Part shown: positions 55,419 to 63,763 of the stretch, piece by piece | Layout: the number at the start of each line of letters is the position of its first letter | Position numbering within the stretch: the first letter of the stretch is position 1 | From: Novosphingobium sp. SG707 | GTDB lineage: Bacteria; Pseudomonadota; Alphaproteobacteria; Sphingomonadales; Sphingomonadaceae | NCBI RefSeq assembly: GCF_012275515.1 | Contig: NZ_JAAZQL010000005.1 | Coordinates: forward strand, 124,001-188,000 | DNA: 64,000 bases | Direction: 5' to 3' | The notes under the pieces: model-generated | Told to the model about the DNA's origin: nothing | The model's input: the letters and a program-made list of their open reading frames with translations, nothing else | The model's database searches: none | Translations under genes and position numbers: made by a program

Positions 55419-55976
55419 ATGGACATGACCCAACGCACCCACACCTCCACCAAGGCCCTGACGATGACCATCGGCGAATGGCGCCTGCGACTGGCTGAAT
55501 TGTGCCGCGACTGTGTGCTGACCGACTCGGATGACGAAGGGGATTGCCTGCGAGTGGCCCATGCGCTGATGATGCAGGCGCCCGAGACCCCCGGCGCGGC
55601 CGGCGGATTCGATCTGGCCATGGCTCTTGCGCATCTGCCGCCCATGGCGCGCATCGAATGCCTGATCGAACAGGGCGCGCTCGACAGCGTGGCGCTGGCG
55701 CTGCTGCCCGAAGAGGCCAGCTACCTGATGTCGCGCTCGATCGAAGGGGCCTGGCTCGCCTCGGTCTTTCTGCCCGGCATGGAGGAAGAGGTGACCTCCG
55801 AAGGCGGCAGTCTGGCCATGGCGCTGACCTCGGCGCTGCTGGCCGCGCTGGCCCATGTGACGCAGGGCAACGGGGCAGTTGCCGCCGCCGCGCGCGAGCG
55901 TGATGCCTGGTCGCAGGGCAGCGATGCCTATGCCGACAACCTTTGGCAGCGGCCCGCCGGGACGCTGCTCAACTGA
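55419..55976 (+). CDS. uncharacterised protein at the end of the chemotaxis cluster
   Basis: 185 residues, acidic and alanine/leucine-rich, without signal peptide or TM helix. Visible parts are MTIGEWRLRLAELCRDCVL, a LMMQAPETPG turn, and a long helical half with FLPGMEEEVTSEGGSLAMAL. I do not recognise the family. Start uncertain: ATG at 55419, or ATG at 55425 with GGAAGAG at better spacing. It converges on the chemotaxis operon with 30 bp between stops. Codon use looks native. A role in chemotaxis is only suggested by position. Confidence 0.6.
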   Translation: MDMTQRTHTSTKALTMTIGEWRLRLAELCRDCVLTDSDDEGDCLRVAHALMMQAPETPGAAGGFDLAMALAHLPPMARIECLIEQGALDSVALALLPEEASYLMSRSIEGAWLASVFLPGMEEEVTSEGGSLAMALTSALLAALAHVTQGNGAVAAAARERDAWSQGSDAYADNLWQRPAGTLLN

Positions 55977-56006
55977 TGCTCCATGCGCGCGGGGCGCGGC
56001 GTCTCA

Positions 56007-56297
56007 TCAATGCGCGCGGGGCGCGGCAAAGCGCGCCTTGAGCGCCTCGACCCCGATCGTATCGACCGCCGACAGCGGGCAATCGGCATGAAGCAGCGTG
56101 GCCAGCCAGCGCTGTTTCTGCGCGATCAGATCGATCGATTGCAGCGTGCCCACATGATGGGCGATGATCGCCGGATCGAGGCAGAGCGTGGTGCCCAGCT
56201 CCTCGATCTCGGCGGCCAGTTCGCCCAGCACATCGGCCACAGTGGTCAGATGGGCGGCGATGCGGGCGGGATCGGGCATGGCGTTGTCCTCGGTCAT
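56007..56297 (-). CDS. small chemotaxis-operon protein with DxxxQ motif (CheT/CheZ-like candidate)
   Basis: 96 residues, predicted all-helical. The helix HHVGTLQSIDLIAQKQRWLA contains D56-L-I-A-Q60, matching the D-x-x-x-Q catalytic motif of CheZ-type CheY phosphatases and of the small CheT protein of rhizobia. Its ATG overlaps the cheW stop (ATGA), so it belongs to the che operon as its last gene. No other CheY-P phosphatase gene is in the cluster. I infer a phosphatase or adaptor role; overall similarity to CheT was not tested. Confidence 0.55.
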   Translation of the reverse strand: MTEDNAMPDPARIAAHLTTVADVLGELAAEIEELGTTLCLDPAIIAHHVGTLQSIDLIAQKQRWLATLLHADCPLSAVDTIGVEALKARFAAPRAH

Positions 56298-56734
56298 GCG
56301 GCCTCGCCAAACTCGTCGCCATCGGCCAGCGCCGCCAGATTGAGCACCATCACCATGCGATCCTCAATCGCGGCCAGCCCTTCGAGGAAGGAGATGATGC
56401 TGTCATTGGCGGTGGTGGGCGGAGGCTGCAGCGCGTCATTGTTGAGCGTCACGATGTCGCTGACCGAATCGACGATCAGCCCGCACACCTGCGCGCCCAG
56501 TTGCGTGACGATGATCGCATGGCGCGGCGTCGGCTCGGTCGGTTCCCAGCCCAGCCGCGCGGCCAGATCGATCACCGGCAGCACAGACCCGCGCAGATTG
56601 ACCACGCCCGCCACATAATGCGGCACACGGGGCAGACGGGTGGCCGGGCTCCACGCGCGGATTTCGCGGATGGCCATGATGTCGATGCCGAAAACCTGCC
56701 CGCCGACTTCGAAAGTGATGAGTTCACGGTGCAT
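56294..56734 (-). CDS. cheW: chemotaxis coupling protein CheW
   Basis: A 146-residue two-barrel CheW (LITFEVGGQVFGIDIMAIREI, PHYVAGVVNLRGSVLPVIDL, GLIVDSVSDIV). It links receptors to CheA. The ATG at 56734 has AAAGGAG six bases upstream; a TTG at 56752 is less likely. Overlaps the next gene by 4 bp and follows cheY by 20 bp. Confidence 0.93.
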   Translation of the reverse strand: MHRELITFEVGGQVFGIDIMAIREIRAWSPATRLPRVPHYVAGVVNLRGSVLPVIDLAARLGWEPTEPTPRHAIIVTQLGAQVCGLIVDSVSDIVTLNNDALQPPPTTANDSIISFLEGLAAIEDRMVMVLNLAALADGDEFGEAA

Positions 56735-56754
56735 GGATCGCTCCTTTGCCAATA

Positions 56755-57126
56755 TCAGTGAGAAACGCGGCGCACGGCGGCGACCAGCTTTTCCGGGTCA
56801 AACGGCTTGACGATCCAGCCGGTGGCGCCGGCGGCGCGGGCGCGGGCCTTCTTTTCCTCGCTCGATTCGGTGGTCAGCACCAGAATCGGACGGTCGCGGT
56901 GGCGGTTGCCCTGACGCAGCTTTTCGATCAGGCCAAAGCCGTCCAGACGCGGCATGTTGATGTCGGTGATCACCACGTCAACCTCGTTGAGCGCCAGCCA
57001 TTCGAGGGCGACTTCGCCGTCCTCGGCCTGCGCAACGTCAAAGCCCTGGCTGGTCAGCGCATGGTTCAGCAGGGCGCGCATGCTTGCGCTGTCGTCAACG
57101 GTCAGAATGCGGGTAGTCTTATCCAT
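56755..57126 (-). CDS. cheY: chemotaxis response regulator CheY
   Basis: A 123-residue single receiver domain: acidic pair Asp11-Asp12, phospho-Asp55 in ITDINMPRLDG, Thr in VLTTESS and Lys in IVKPFDP. No output domain. It presumably binds the flagellar switch, though flagellar genes are not in the window. Confidence 0.92.
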   Translation of the reverse strand: MDKTTRILTVDDSASMRALLNHALTSQGFDVAQAEDGEVALEWLALNEVDVVITDINMPRLDGFGLIEKLRQGNRHRDRPILVLTTESSEEKKARARAAGATGWIVKPFDPEKLVAAVRRVSH

Positions 57127-57144
57127 GGGGCAGGCTCGCTTTCG

Positions 57145-57696
57145 TTAAAACAGTTCGACATCGCCGCGCGACACGGCGGGGCGCATGATGGGTTTGGGTT
57201 CGGGGGCCAGCGTGTTTTCCACCGTCCGACAGCGCACCTGGCCGCGCGCCGGGCGGAAATCGACGCGCCTCGCGTTCATCCCGCCCAGATCTTCGCGCAC
57301 CACGGTGATGCGCTCGCTGGCCAGAAAGGTACGGGCGAATTCGGCGTTCTTGGTGCCGATCCGGGCAAAGCCGCTGTTCAGATTGGCGCCGCCATAGAGA
57401 TGGGCGCGCATCCGCGATTTGGCCGCGCCGTGCGCCAGCATCTCGTTGATCAGCAGTTCCATCAGATAGACGCCGTAATGCTCGTCGAAATCGCCGCTGT
57501 GGGTGTTGGGCGGCGGTTCGGCCAGCAGGAAGTGGTTCATCCCGCCCACCTCGATGTCGGGATCGAACAGGCATGTGGCCACGCAACTGCCCAGCACGGT
57601 GGAAAATTCCACGCGCGGGCCCGCCGAGACGCGGGCCTGCCCCTGAAGGATGTTGATCCGCGTGACGGGTGAGGCGGGGGAGGATTCAAAAGGCAT
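57145..57696 (-). CDS. cheD: receptor glutamine deamidase CheD
   Basis: 183 residues with the catalytic Cys in STVLGSCVATCLFDP and the partner His in GGMNHFLLAEP; also YGGANLNSGFARIGTKNAEF. It deamidates receptor glutamines and may hydrolyse receptor methyl esters. The ATG at 57696 follows cheB by 17 bp; GGGGGAAA precedes it. A longer in-frame extension overlaps cheB and is rejected. Confidence 0.92.
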   Translation of the reverse strand: MPFESSPASPVTRINILQGQARVSAGPRVEFSTVLGSCVATCLFDPDIEVGGMNHFLLAEPPPNTHSGDFDEHYGVYLMELLINEMLAHGAAKSRMRAHLYGGANLNSGFARIGTKNAEFARTFLASERITVVREDLGGMNARRVDFRPARGQVRCRTVENTLAPEPKPIMRPAVSRGDVELF

Positions 57697-57713
57697 ATTC
57701 GGTTTCCCCCGAT

Positions 57714-58739
57714 TTACGAAAAGGCATGTTGGGCAATCCGGCCCAGCGGGGCGACAACCTGTGCCGCGCCCAGAGAAATGGCGACGCGCGGCATGCCAAA
57801 GACGGTGCAACTGGCCTCGTCCTGCGCGATGGTCAGCGCGCCTGCCTGGCTCATCGCCAGCAGGCCCTTGGCTCCATCGGCCCCCATGCCGGTCAGCAGG
57901 ATACCGATGGCATCGGCCCCGATCCGCTGCGCCACCGAGGCAAAAAGCGCGTCCACGCTGGGGCGATGGCCCGAAATCAGTTCGCCCGGACGCAGTTTGG
58001 CATGAAGGCTGTTGGCGCCCGCCACCATCAGATGGCGATCATCGCCCGGCGCCAGATAGATATGGCCGCGTTTGAGCGGCATGTCCGGCTCGGCCAGTTG
58101 GACCGTGGCGGGCGAGGCCTGATTGAGCGTGCGGGCAATGGCTGGGGCAAAGCGCGCATCGACATGCTGAACGATCAGCGTGGGCGGGCAATCCTCGGGG
58201 AAATTGCGCAGCAGCACCTGCAGCGCCTCGACCCCGCCGGTGGAGGAGCCGATGGCGATGACCCGCGTGTTGGTGCGGCCATGGCCGGCGCTGATCGCGC
58301 GGACCGGATCGGCCATGTGATGCACTTCGGTGGCGCGGCGGCGCACGGTCACTTGCGCGGCTTGCCGCACCATCCCGGCCAGCTTGCCGCCATCCTGCAT
58401 CGCCGCGCCCGAATAGTCGGTCTTGCAATAGCAATCGACCGCCCCCAGCGCGAGCGCGCGCGCCGTGGCATCGCTGCCCGCCGCCGTCAGGCCCGAGACG
58501 ATGATGACCGGCATGGGCCGCAGCGTCATGATCTTGTCAAGGAAATCGAGGCCGTTCATGCCCGGCATCTCGATGTCCAGCGTCACGACATCGGGCTCCA
58601 GTTCCTTGATAAGCTGGCGCCCCTCGGCGGCATTGTTGGCAAGGCCCACCACCTGAATATCCGGATTGCCCGACAGGCGCGCGGCCAGCACCGCGCGCAT
58701 CGTGGCCGAATCATCAATGATCAAGACGCGGATCGTCAC
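57714..58739 (-). CDS. cheB: chemotaxis methylesterase CheB
   Basis: 341 residues: receiver (VLIIDDSATMRAVL, phospho-Asp in VVTLDIEMPGMNG), linker, and methylesterase domain with Ser in IAIGSSTGGVEAL, His in VQHVDARFAP and Asp in LLTGMGADGAKGL. The GTG at 58739 overlaps the cheR stop (GTGA) and has AGGAGAGG upstream. It removes methyl groups from receptors after phosphorylation by CheA. Confidence 0.94.
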   Translation of the reverse strand: MTIRVLIIDDSATMRAVLAARLSGNPDIQVVGLANNAAEGRQLIKELEPDVVTLDIEMPGMNGLDFLDKIMTLRPMPVIIVSGLTAAGSDATARALALGAVDCYCKTDYSGAAMQDGGKLAGMVRQAAQVTVRRRATEVHHMADPVRAISAGHGRTNTRVIAIGSSTGGVEALQVLLRNFPEDCPPTLIVQHVDARFAPAIARTLNQASPATVQLAEPDMPLKRGHIYLAPGDDRHLMVAGANSLHAKLRPGELISGHRPSVDALFASVAQRIGADAIGILLTGMGADGAKGLLAMSQAGALTIAQDEASCTVFGMPRVAISLGAAQVVAPLGRIAQHAFS

Positions 58740-59617
58740 CGACCTCTCCTGTGGTAAATCGTGGGACCGACCGGTTCGAGCAGGGCCTCGGCAGGGCCCG
58801 ACACGCGCTCGGAATGGCCGATATAGAGGAACCCGCCGGGGCTGAGCGCCTCGGCAAGCCGGGCGACCAGCCGGTCCTTGGTCGGCTGGTCGAAATAGAT
58901 CATCACATTGCGGCAGAAGATCACCTGAAACGGACGACGCATCGGCCATTCACCCTGTAAATTCAGCCGTTTGAACTGTACCAGCGAACGCGCCTCCGGC
59001 CCGATCACCATCTCCTTGCCCAGCGTGCCGGTCCAGTTCTGGCGCAGATCGGCGGGCAGGGCGTCGCCATCGCTGACGCCATAGCGCCCTTCGCTGGCCT
59101 TTTTCAGCGCGTGGTCGGCAATGTCGCTGGCCAGAATGCGGATGTCGCGCCGAGCGATCTGCGCGCCCTCGTGGCGATCATGGCCCAGCATGGTCATGGT
59201 CAGCGAAAACACTTCCTCGCCGCTCGAGCATCCCGCCGACCACATGCGCACCGCCTCGCCATGGTTCAGATCGGCCAGCAATTGCGGGCGCGCCACGCGG
59301 GCGAAATGTTCGAAATGATGCGCCTCGCGGTAAAAGAACGTGTGGTTGGTGGTCAGCGCATTGATCGTCTTGCGCAATTCCCCGGCATCGACCTCGACAT
59401 GGCGGATATAGGCGGCAAAGGTGCCAAGCCCGCTGGCGCGCACCAAGGGCGCAAGGCGCGAATAGACCAGCATCGCCTTGCCCGAGGGCAGCATGATCCC
59501 CGCCTCGCGGTACACGATCGCCGCCACGGCCCGGAAGTCCCGCTCGTCATAGACGCCGGGGCTGATGCCGGGCATGGCATCGGCAAAGGTGCTGGCAAGG
59601 TCGGGCGCGGTGCTCAT
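58736..59617 (-). CDS. cheR: chemotaxis methyltransferase CheR
   Basis: 293 residues. N-terminal helical domain (LRKTINALTTNHTFFYREAHHF) then the SAM-binding domain (MWSAGCSSGEEVFSLTM, VIFCRNVMIYFD, YIGHSERV). It methylates receptor glutamates. The start overlaps the cheA stop by 4 bp. Together with the receptor's C-terminal docking peptide it suggests tethered methylation. Confidence 0.94.
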   Translation of the reverse strand: MSTAPDLASTFADAMPGISPGVYDERDFRAVAAIVYREAGIMLPSGKAMLVYSRLAPLVRASGLGTFAAYIRHVEVDAGELRKTINALTTNHTFFYREAHHFEHFARVARPQLLADLNHGEAVRMWSAGCSSGEEVFSLTMTMLGHDRHEGAQIARRDIRILASDIADHALKKASEGRYGVSDGDALPADLRQNWTGTLGKEMVIGPEARSLVQFKRLNLQGEWPMRRPFQVIFCRNVMIYFDQPTKDRLVARLAEALSPGGFLYIGHSERVSGPAEALLEPVGPTIYHRRGR

Positions 59618-61827
59618 GCCGCTTCAAGCCCGAAACCGGCCGAGACGGCGCCCTGAACCAGCGTGTCGACATTGAGGATCAGCGCCACGCGCCCGTCGCC
59701 CAGAATGGTCGCGCCCGCCACGCCGTCGACATTGCGGTAATGCGTGTCCAGGCTCTTGATGACGAACTGGCGCTGGTCCCAGATATTGTCGACCAGCAGG
59801 GCTGCCTGCCCTGCGCTTTCGGTGTCCACTACGATCAGCACGCCCTGCGAAGGATTGTCCACCGCATCATAGGCGCCCACCGCCTCGGCCACCGAGACGA
59901 CCGGAATGAAGCGCCCGCGCACGTTGAGCATCTGGCGGCTGGCGCCAAGGCCCTGCACATCCTTGGGTTCGGGGCGCAGGCTTTCCACCACATGGGTCAG
60001 CGGCACCACCAGCGTCTGGTCGCCCACCTTGACGATCATGCCATCGGAAATGGCCAGCGTCAGCGGCAGGGTGAGGATGAAGGTCGTGCCCTTGTCCTCT
60101 TCGGATTCGATGGAAATGCGCCCGCCCAGATCCTTGACGTTCTGGCGCACCACATCCATGCCCACGCCCCGGCCCGAGACATTGGTGATGGTGGCCGCGG
60201 TCGAAAAACCGGCGGCAAAGATCAATTGCTCGATCTCTTCCTTGGACATCACCGCATCGGGGGCGACGATGCCCTTTTCCACCGCCTTGGCAAAGACGCG
60301 GGCGCGGTTGATGCCCGCGCCATCGTCGGCGATCTTGATGAGGATGCGGCCCGAGCGATGCTCGGCCGAAAGCGTGAGAGTGCCCTCGGCGCTCTTGCCC
60401 TTGGCCAGACGGTCTTCCGGGCTTTCGATGCCATGGTCCACCGCATTGCGGATCAGGTGAGTCAAAGGCTCGCCCAGCCGTTCGATGACGGTTTTGTCCA
60501 GTTCGGTGGTTTCACCAAAGACCTGCAAGTTCACATGCTTACCCGTGCTGGCCGACAATTCGCGCAGGATGCGGGGCACGCGGCTGAACACGCTGCCGAT
60601 GGGCTGGGCGCGGATCGACATCGCGCTTTCCTGAATGTCGCGCGTCAGGCTTTCCAGCAGGGTCAGTTCCTCGACCGACTGGACATTTTCGTTCTGCAGA
60701 CGCTGGGCCAGCATGGCCTGCGCGATCACCAGTTCGCCCACCGTGTCGATCAGCTTGTCCAGCTTGACCAGATCGATGCGGATCGACTGGCCGGGCGCGG
60801 GGGCGGCGGGCGGGGCGCTGCCTGTGGCCGCCTCGGGCGCAGGTGCGGGCGCGGCGGGGGCAGGGGCCGGGCTGGCCGCGACGGGCGGCTGGACCGGCGC
60901 TGCAACCGGAGCGGGCGCGGGGGCCACCGCCTTGGGCGCCGAAGGGGCGGGCGCGGGCAGGGTGCTGGACGGCTCGATCTGGATCGGCGGGATCGTGGCG
61001 TCCGGGCCGATGGCGATCGGGCAATCGTCGCCCACGAAATCGAAGATATCGCGCACGCTGGCCTCGGAGACATCCTGAGGGACCAGATAGGTCCAGCCCA
61101 GATAGCCCTGATGCGGATCGAAATCATCAAGAGCCGGGATCGAGGTCGTATCGCATTCGCACGCCACCGCGCCCAGTGCCGACAATTCGCGCAGCAGCAG
61201 CAGCGGTTCGCCGCCATTGCGCATCGCGCCCGCATGGGGGCGCAGGTGGACCTTCCACCCGGTTTCCGGCGCAGGGGCGTCCCCGGCCGGGCCATCTGCC
61301 GACGGATCCTCGCCTGCCGGACTGCCGCCCGCCAGATCGTTGAGCAGATCGTCAAGGTCGAGGTCGCTGGTCAGGTCGTCCTCGTCAAAGGTGACGGCAT
61401 GGGTGGGGGCGGTCGGTTCGGGCTCGCCGGGCGCGTCATGTTGCCCCTGTGCGTTCGCCATCGCGCCTTCCATCTCGCGGATCAGCGAGGCGTCCTCGGG
61501 CGGGCTGCCGCCATCGCGCGCCGCCGTCACATGGTCGGAAAGCACATCGAGCGCGCGCAGCAGCAGATCGATCAGCGTGGGCGTGATCGGCACCAGATTT
61601 TCGCGCACATCCGAGAGCAGCGTCTCAAACGTATGGGTAAAGGCCTGAAGCGCCTCAAAACCGAAAGCGCCCGCGCCACCCTTGATCGAATGGACCGCAC
61701 GGAAAATCGCGTTGACGGTGTCGCTGTCCTGGGTTCCCGCCTTGCATGCGGCCAGTCCCTGTTCGGCGGCAACCAGCGATTCCTCGCATTCGAGGAAGAA
61801 AATTCCCTGAATTTCTTCCGGGCTCAT
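59614..61827 (-). CDS. cheA: chemotaxis histidine kinase CheA
   Basis: 737 residues. Hpt domain with phospho-His46 in AVHSIKGGAGAFGFEAL, an acidic linker (DLTSDLDLDDLLNDL), a CheY-binding-like middle part, a long Ala/Pro linker (about 285-345), dimerisation helices, ATPase domain (HLIRNAVDHGIESP, DDGAGINRARV, GRGVGMDVVRQNV) and CheW-like C-terminus. It phosphorylates CheY and CheB. The start overlaps the STAS gene stop by 4 bp. The Ala/Pro linker is unusually long. Confidence 0.95.
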   Translation of the reverse strand: MSPEEIQGIFFLECEESLVAAEQGLAACKAGTQDSDTVNAIFRAVHSIKGGAGAFGFEALQAFTHTFETLLSDVRENLVPITPTLIDLLLRALDVLSDHVTAARDGGSPPEDASLIREMEGAMANAQGQHDAPGEPEPTAPTHAVTFDEDDLTSDLDLDDLLNDLAGGSPAGEDPSADGPAGDAPAPETGWKVHLRPHAGAMRNGGEPLLLLRELSALGAVACECDTTSIPALDDFDPHQGYLGWTYLVPQDVSEASVRDIFDFVGDDCPIAIGPDATIPPIQIEPSSTLPAPAPSAPKAVAPAPAPVAAPVQPPVAASPAPAPAAPAPAPEAATGSAPPAAPAPGQSIRIDLVKLDKLIDTVGELVIAQAMLAQRLQNENVQSVEELTLLESLTRDIQESAMSIRAQPIGSVFSRVPRILRELSASTGKHVNLQVFGETTELDKTVIERLGEPLTHLIRNAVDHGIESPEDRLAKGKSAEGTLTLSAEHRSGRILIKIADDGAGINRARVFAKAVEKGIVAPDAVMSKEEIEQLIFAAGFSTAATITNVSGRGVGMDVVRQNVKDLGGRISIESEEDKGTTFILTLPLTLAISDGMIVKVGDQTLVVPLTHVVESLRPEPKDVQGLGASRQMLNVRGRFIPVVSVAEAVGAYDAVDNPSQGVLIVVDTESAGQAALLVDNIWDQRQFVIKSLDTHYRNVDGVAGATILGDGRVALILNVDTLVQGAVSAGFGLEAA

Positions 61828-62087
61828 ACCATAGTCCCTTCAAACAGCGCATTTTCCAGACCCGTCAGCCGGGCCGCATCGCGCAGGGCGGAGGAAGGAT
61901 TGATCGTCGCGCCGTCGCCGGTGCGCCGCGCGCTCAGCAACAGTTGCAGCATGGCCTGACCGATCTGCCTGGTTTCGCTGGCGTCGATCGACAGCGGCCC
62001 GGCGCCCAGCGCGGCCTGAAATTCGGGCAGCAATGCCTCGGCGGCGGCCCGGTCGCATCGGGCGGGCAGGACAATCTTGCGCATCAT
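61824..62087 (-). CDS. STAS-domain protein of the chemotaxis operon
   Basis: An 87-residue single STAS (anti-sigma-antagonist-like) domain, with strand-turn-helix PLSIDASETRQIGQAMLQLLL. The usual phosphorylatable Ser of anti-anti-sigma factors is replaced here by Glu-Thr. Such genes precede cheA in several bacteria; the role may be to modulate the kinase. MlaB also belongs to this fold, but the position in the che operon argues against that. ATG at 62087, with a second Met next; overlaps cheA by 4 bp. Confidence 0.78.
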   Translation of the reverse strand: MMRKIVLPARCDRAAAEALLPEFQAALGAGPLSIDASETRQIGQAMLQLLLSARRTGDGATINPSSALRDAARLTGLENALFEGTMV

Positions 62088-62126
62088 GCAAATTCCCGTC
62101 TTGGGTGGGGGGCTGGGCCCGAAGGG

Positions 62127-63620
62127 TTAGAATTCCGACCAGTCATCGGTGGAGACTTCGGCCTGCGGCTTGATGGCCAGATTGCCCTGGACCATGGCGC
62201 CCTGACCGAAGCCCGCCGTGCGGGACGGAGGCGGGGCGGCGGCAAGGCGGGGCGCGCTGCGGGCGCTCTGGCGGACAAAGGGAACCGCAGCTTCATGGCC
62301 CTGTTGCCGGTTTTGCTGGCCGTATCCGTCCTCAAGCGCGTCCGACTGGAACCGGCTGACGACAGTGTTCAATTCGCGCGCTTCATCGGCAAGGCTGCGC
62401 GCGGCGGCCGTGGCCTGTTCGACCATCGCCGCATTCTGCTGGGTCACGCGGTCCATCTCGCCCACGGCGGTGTTGACCATTTCCAGACCGTCGGCCTGAA
62501 TATTGGCGTTTTCGGCAATTTCGCCCACGAGGCCCGTGATCTCGCCCACGCGGTGCACGATCTTGCCCAGCAAGGTGCCGGTTTCGCGCACCAGCGTGAC
62601 GCCTCCGGCCACCTGCTCGCTCGACGTGGTGATCAGCGCCTTGATTTCCTTGGCGGCATCCGCGCTGCGCTGGGCCAGCGCGCGCACTTCGTTGGCGACC
62701 ACGGCAAAGCCCTTGCCCGCATCGCCTGCGCGCGCCGCCTCGACGCCCGCGTTCAGTGCAAGCAGGTTGGTCTGGAAGGCGATGCCGTCGATCACGCCGA
62801 TGATCTGGTTGATCTCCTGCGCGCTGCGTTCGATGGCGGCCATGGCCTCCACCGCGCGGCTGACGACGATGCCGCCCTCGGTGGCTTCCTCATGCGCCTC
62901 GGTGATCGACTTTTGCACATCATGCGCGCTGCGGGCGCTCTCGCGCACACCCTCGGTCACCTGGTTCATCGCGGCGGCGGTTTCCTCCAGTGTGGCGGCC
63001 TGCTGCTCGTTGCGGTTCGACAGGTCGTTGGAGGCGGAGTGGATCTCGTTGGCGCCGTTCAGCACATGGCGCGCGCTGGCGGACACCGCCGCGATCGCAT
63101 CGGCCAGAGCGCCCACCGCATTGTTGAAGTCCTTGCGCACCTCGTCATAGGGCGCGGGAAAGGGTTCGCGGATCTGGCAGTCGAGCTGGTTGCGCCCCAT
63201 CTTTTTGAGCGCTTCGCCCAGATGGTCGAACAGAACGGCCAGTTGCTTCTGCTGCTGGTGCTGGGCTTCGCGCTCCTGCGCATGGGCGCGGAACACTTCC
63301 ATCGCCCGCGCGATGCGGCCCACGCAATCGGCATTCTCCGTGTGGGGGATGGCGCTGGTCAGATCATTGGCCGCCAGACCTTCCATCCGTTCGACCGTGG
63401 CGACATAAGGCGTGGCGATCACCCGGCCGGCAAGCGCCACGGACAAGACGGCCAGCACGGCTGCGGCGGCTGATACCGCCAGAGCCGCGCCCGCTGACAG
63501 CGATCCATTGTCCTGCATCACATTGGCCGCGACACCCGCCGCGCCCATCAGCGCCACCAGCGCCGTCAAACTATGGAATTTGGTCCGGATCGGAGCCTGC
63601 TTTGCAAACCAGTCGAGCAT
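62127..63620 (-). CDS. methyl-accepting chemotaxis protein with CheR/CheB docking tail
   Basis: 497 residues. Two TM helices (about 17-34 and 43-65) enclose only a very short periplasmic loop, so it does not sense through a large external domain. A HAMP region (RVIATPYVATVERMEGLA) and signalling hairpin (FQTNLLALNAGVEAARAG, FAVVANEVRALAQRSA) follow, then a flexible Gln/Pro-rich tail ending DDWSEF, which fits the x-W-x-x-F pentapeptide that binds CheR and CheB. First gene of the che operon; 40 bp before the STAS gene. Sensing may be of membrane energy state or through a partner. Confidence 0.92.
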   Translation of the reverse strand: MLDWFAKQAPIRTKFHSLTALVALMGAAGVAANVMQDNGSLSAGAALAVSAAAAVLAVLSVALAGRVIATPYVATVERMEGLAANDLTSAIPHTENADCVGRIARAMEVFRAHAQEREAQHQQQKQLAVLFDHLGEALKKMGRNQLDCQIREPFPAPYDEVRKDFNNAVGALADAIAAVSASARHVLNGANEIHSASNDLSNRNEQQAATLEETAAAMNQVTEGVRESARSAHDVQKSITEAHEEATEGGIVVSRAVEAMAAIERSAQEINQIIGVIDGIAFQTNLLALNAGVEAARAGDAGKGFAVVANEVRALAQRSADAAKEIKALITTSSEQVAGGVTLVRETGTLLGKIVHRVGEITGLVGEIAENANIQADGLEMVNTAVGEMDRVTQQNAAMVEQATAAARSLADEARELNTVVSRFQSDALEDGYGQQNRQQGHEAAVPFVRQSARSAPRLAAAPPPSRTAGFGQGAMVQGNLAIKPQAEVSTDDWSEF

Positions 63621-63763
63621 TGTCTGTTCCCTCCGCGTCAGTTTCGGGTAATATGAGAGGCCCGAAAGACACGCTTTCCCTTGTGGTTAATCATAGGCCC
63701 TGGTTGGCAACGTCATGTTTGCGGGCTCATCTGTAGAATCGCGGGGAAATTGGGCGGCAATCT
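63621..63763. promoter_or_regulatory. probable che operon promoter region
   Basis: 143 bases upstream of the receptor start (leftward). AT-rich patches such as TTGTGGTTAATCATAGG may hold promoter elements; no firm -10/-35 or sigma-54/sigma-28 type site could be assigned. GGAGGGAACAGAC gives the ribosome site of the receptor gene. Confidence 0.4.

Noticed and set aside
61824..62087. STAS gene as the missing mlaB
   Set aside because: It overlaps cheA by 4 bp and lies inside the che operon 17 kb from the mla genes.
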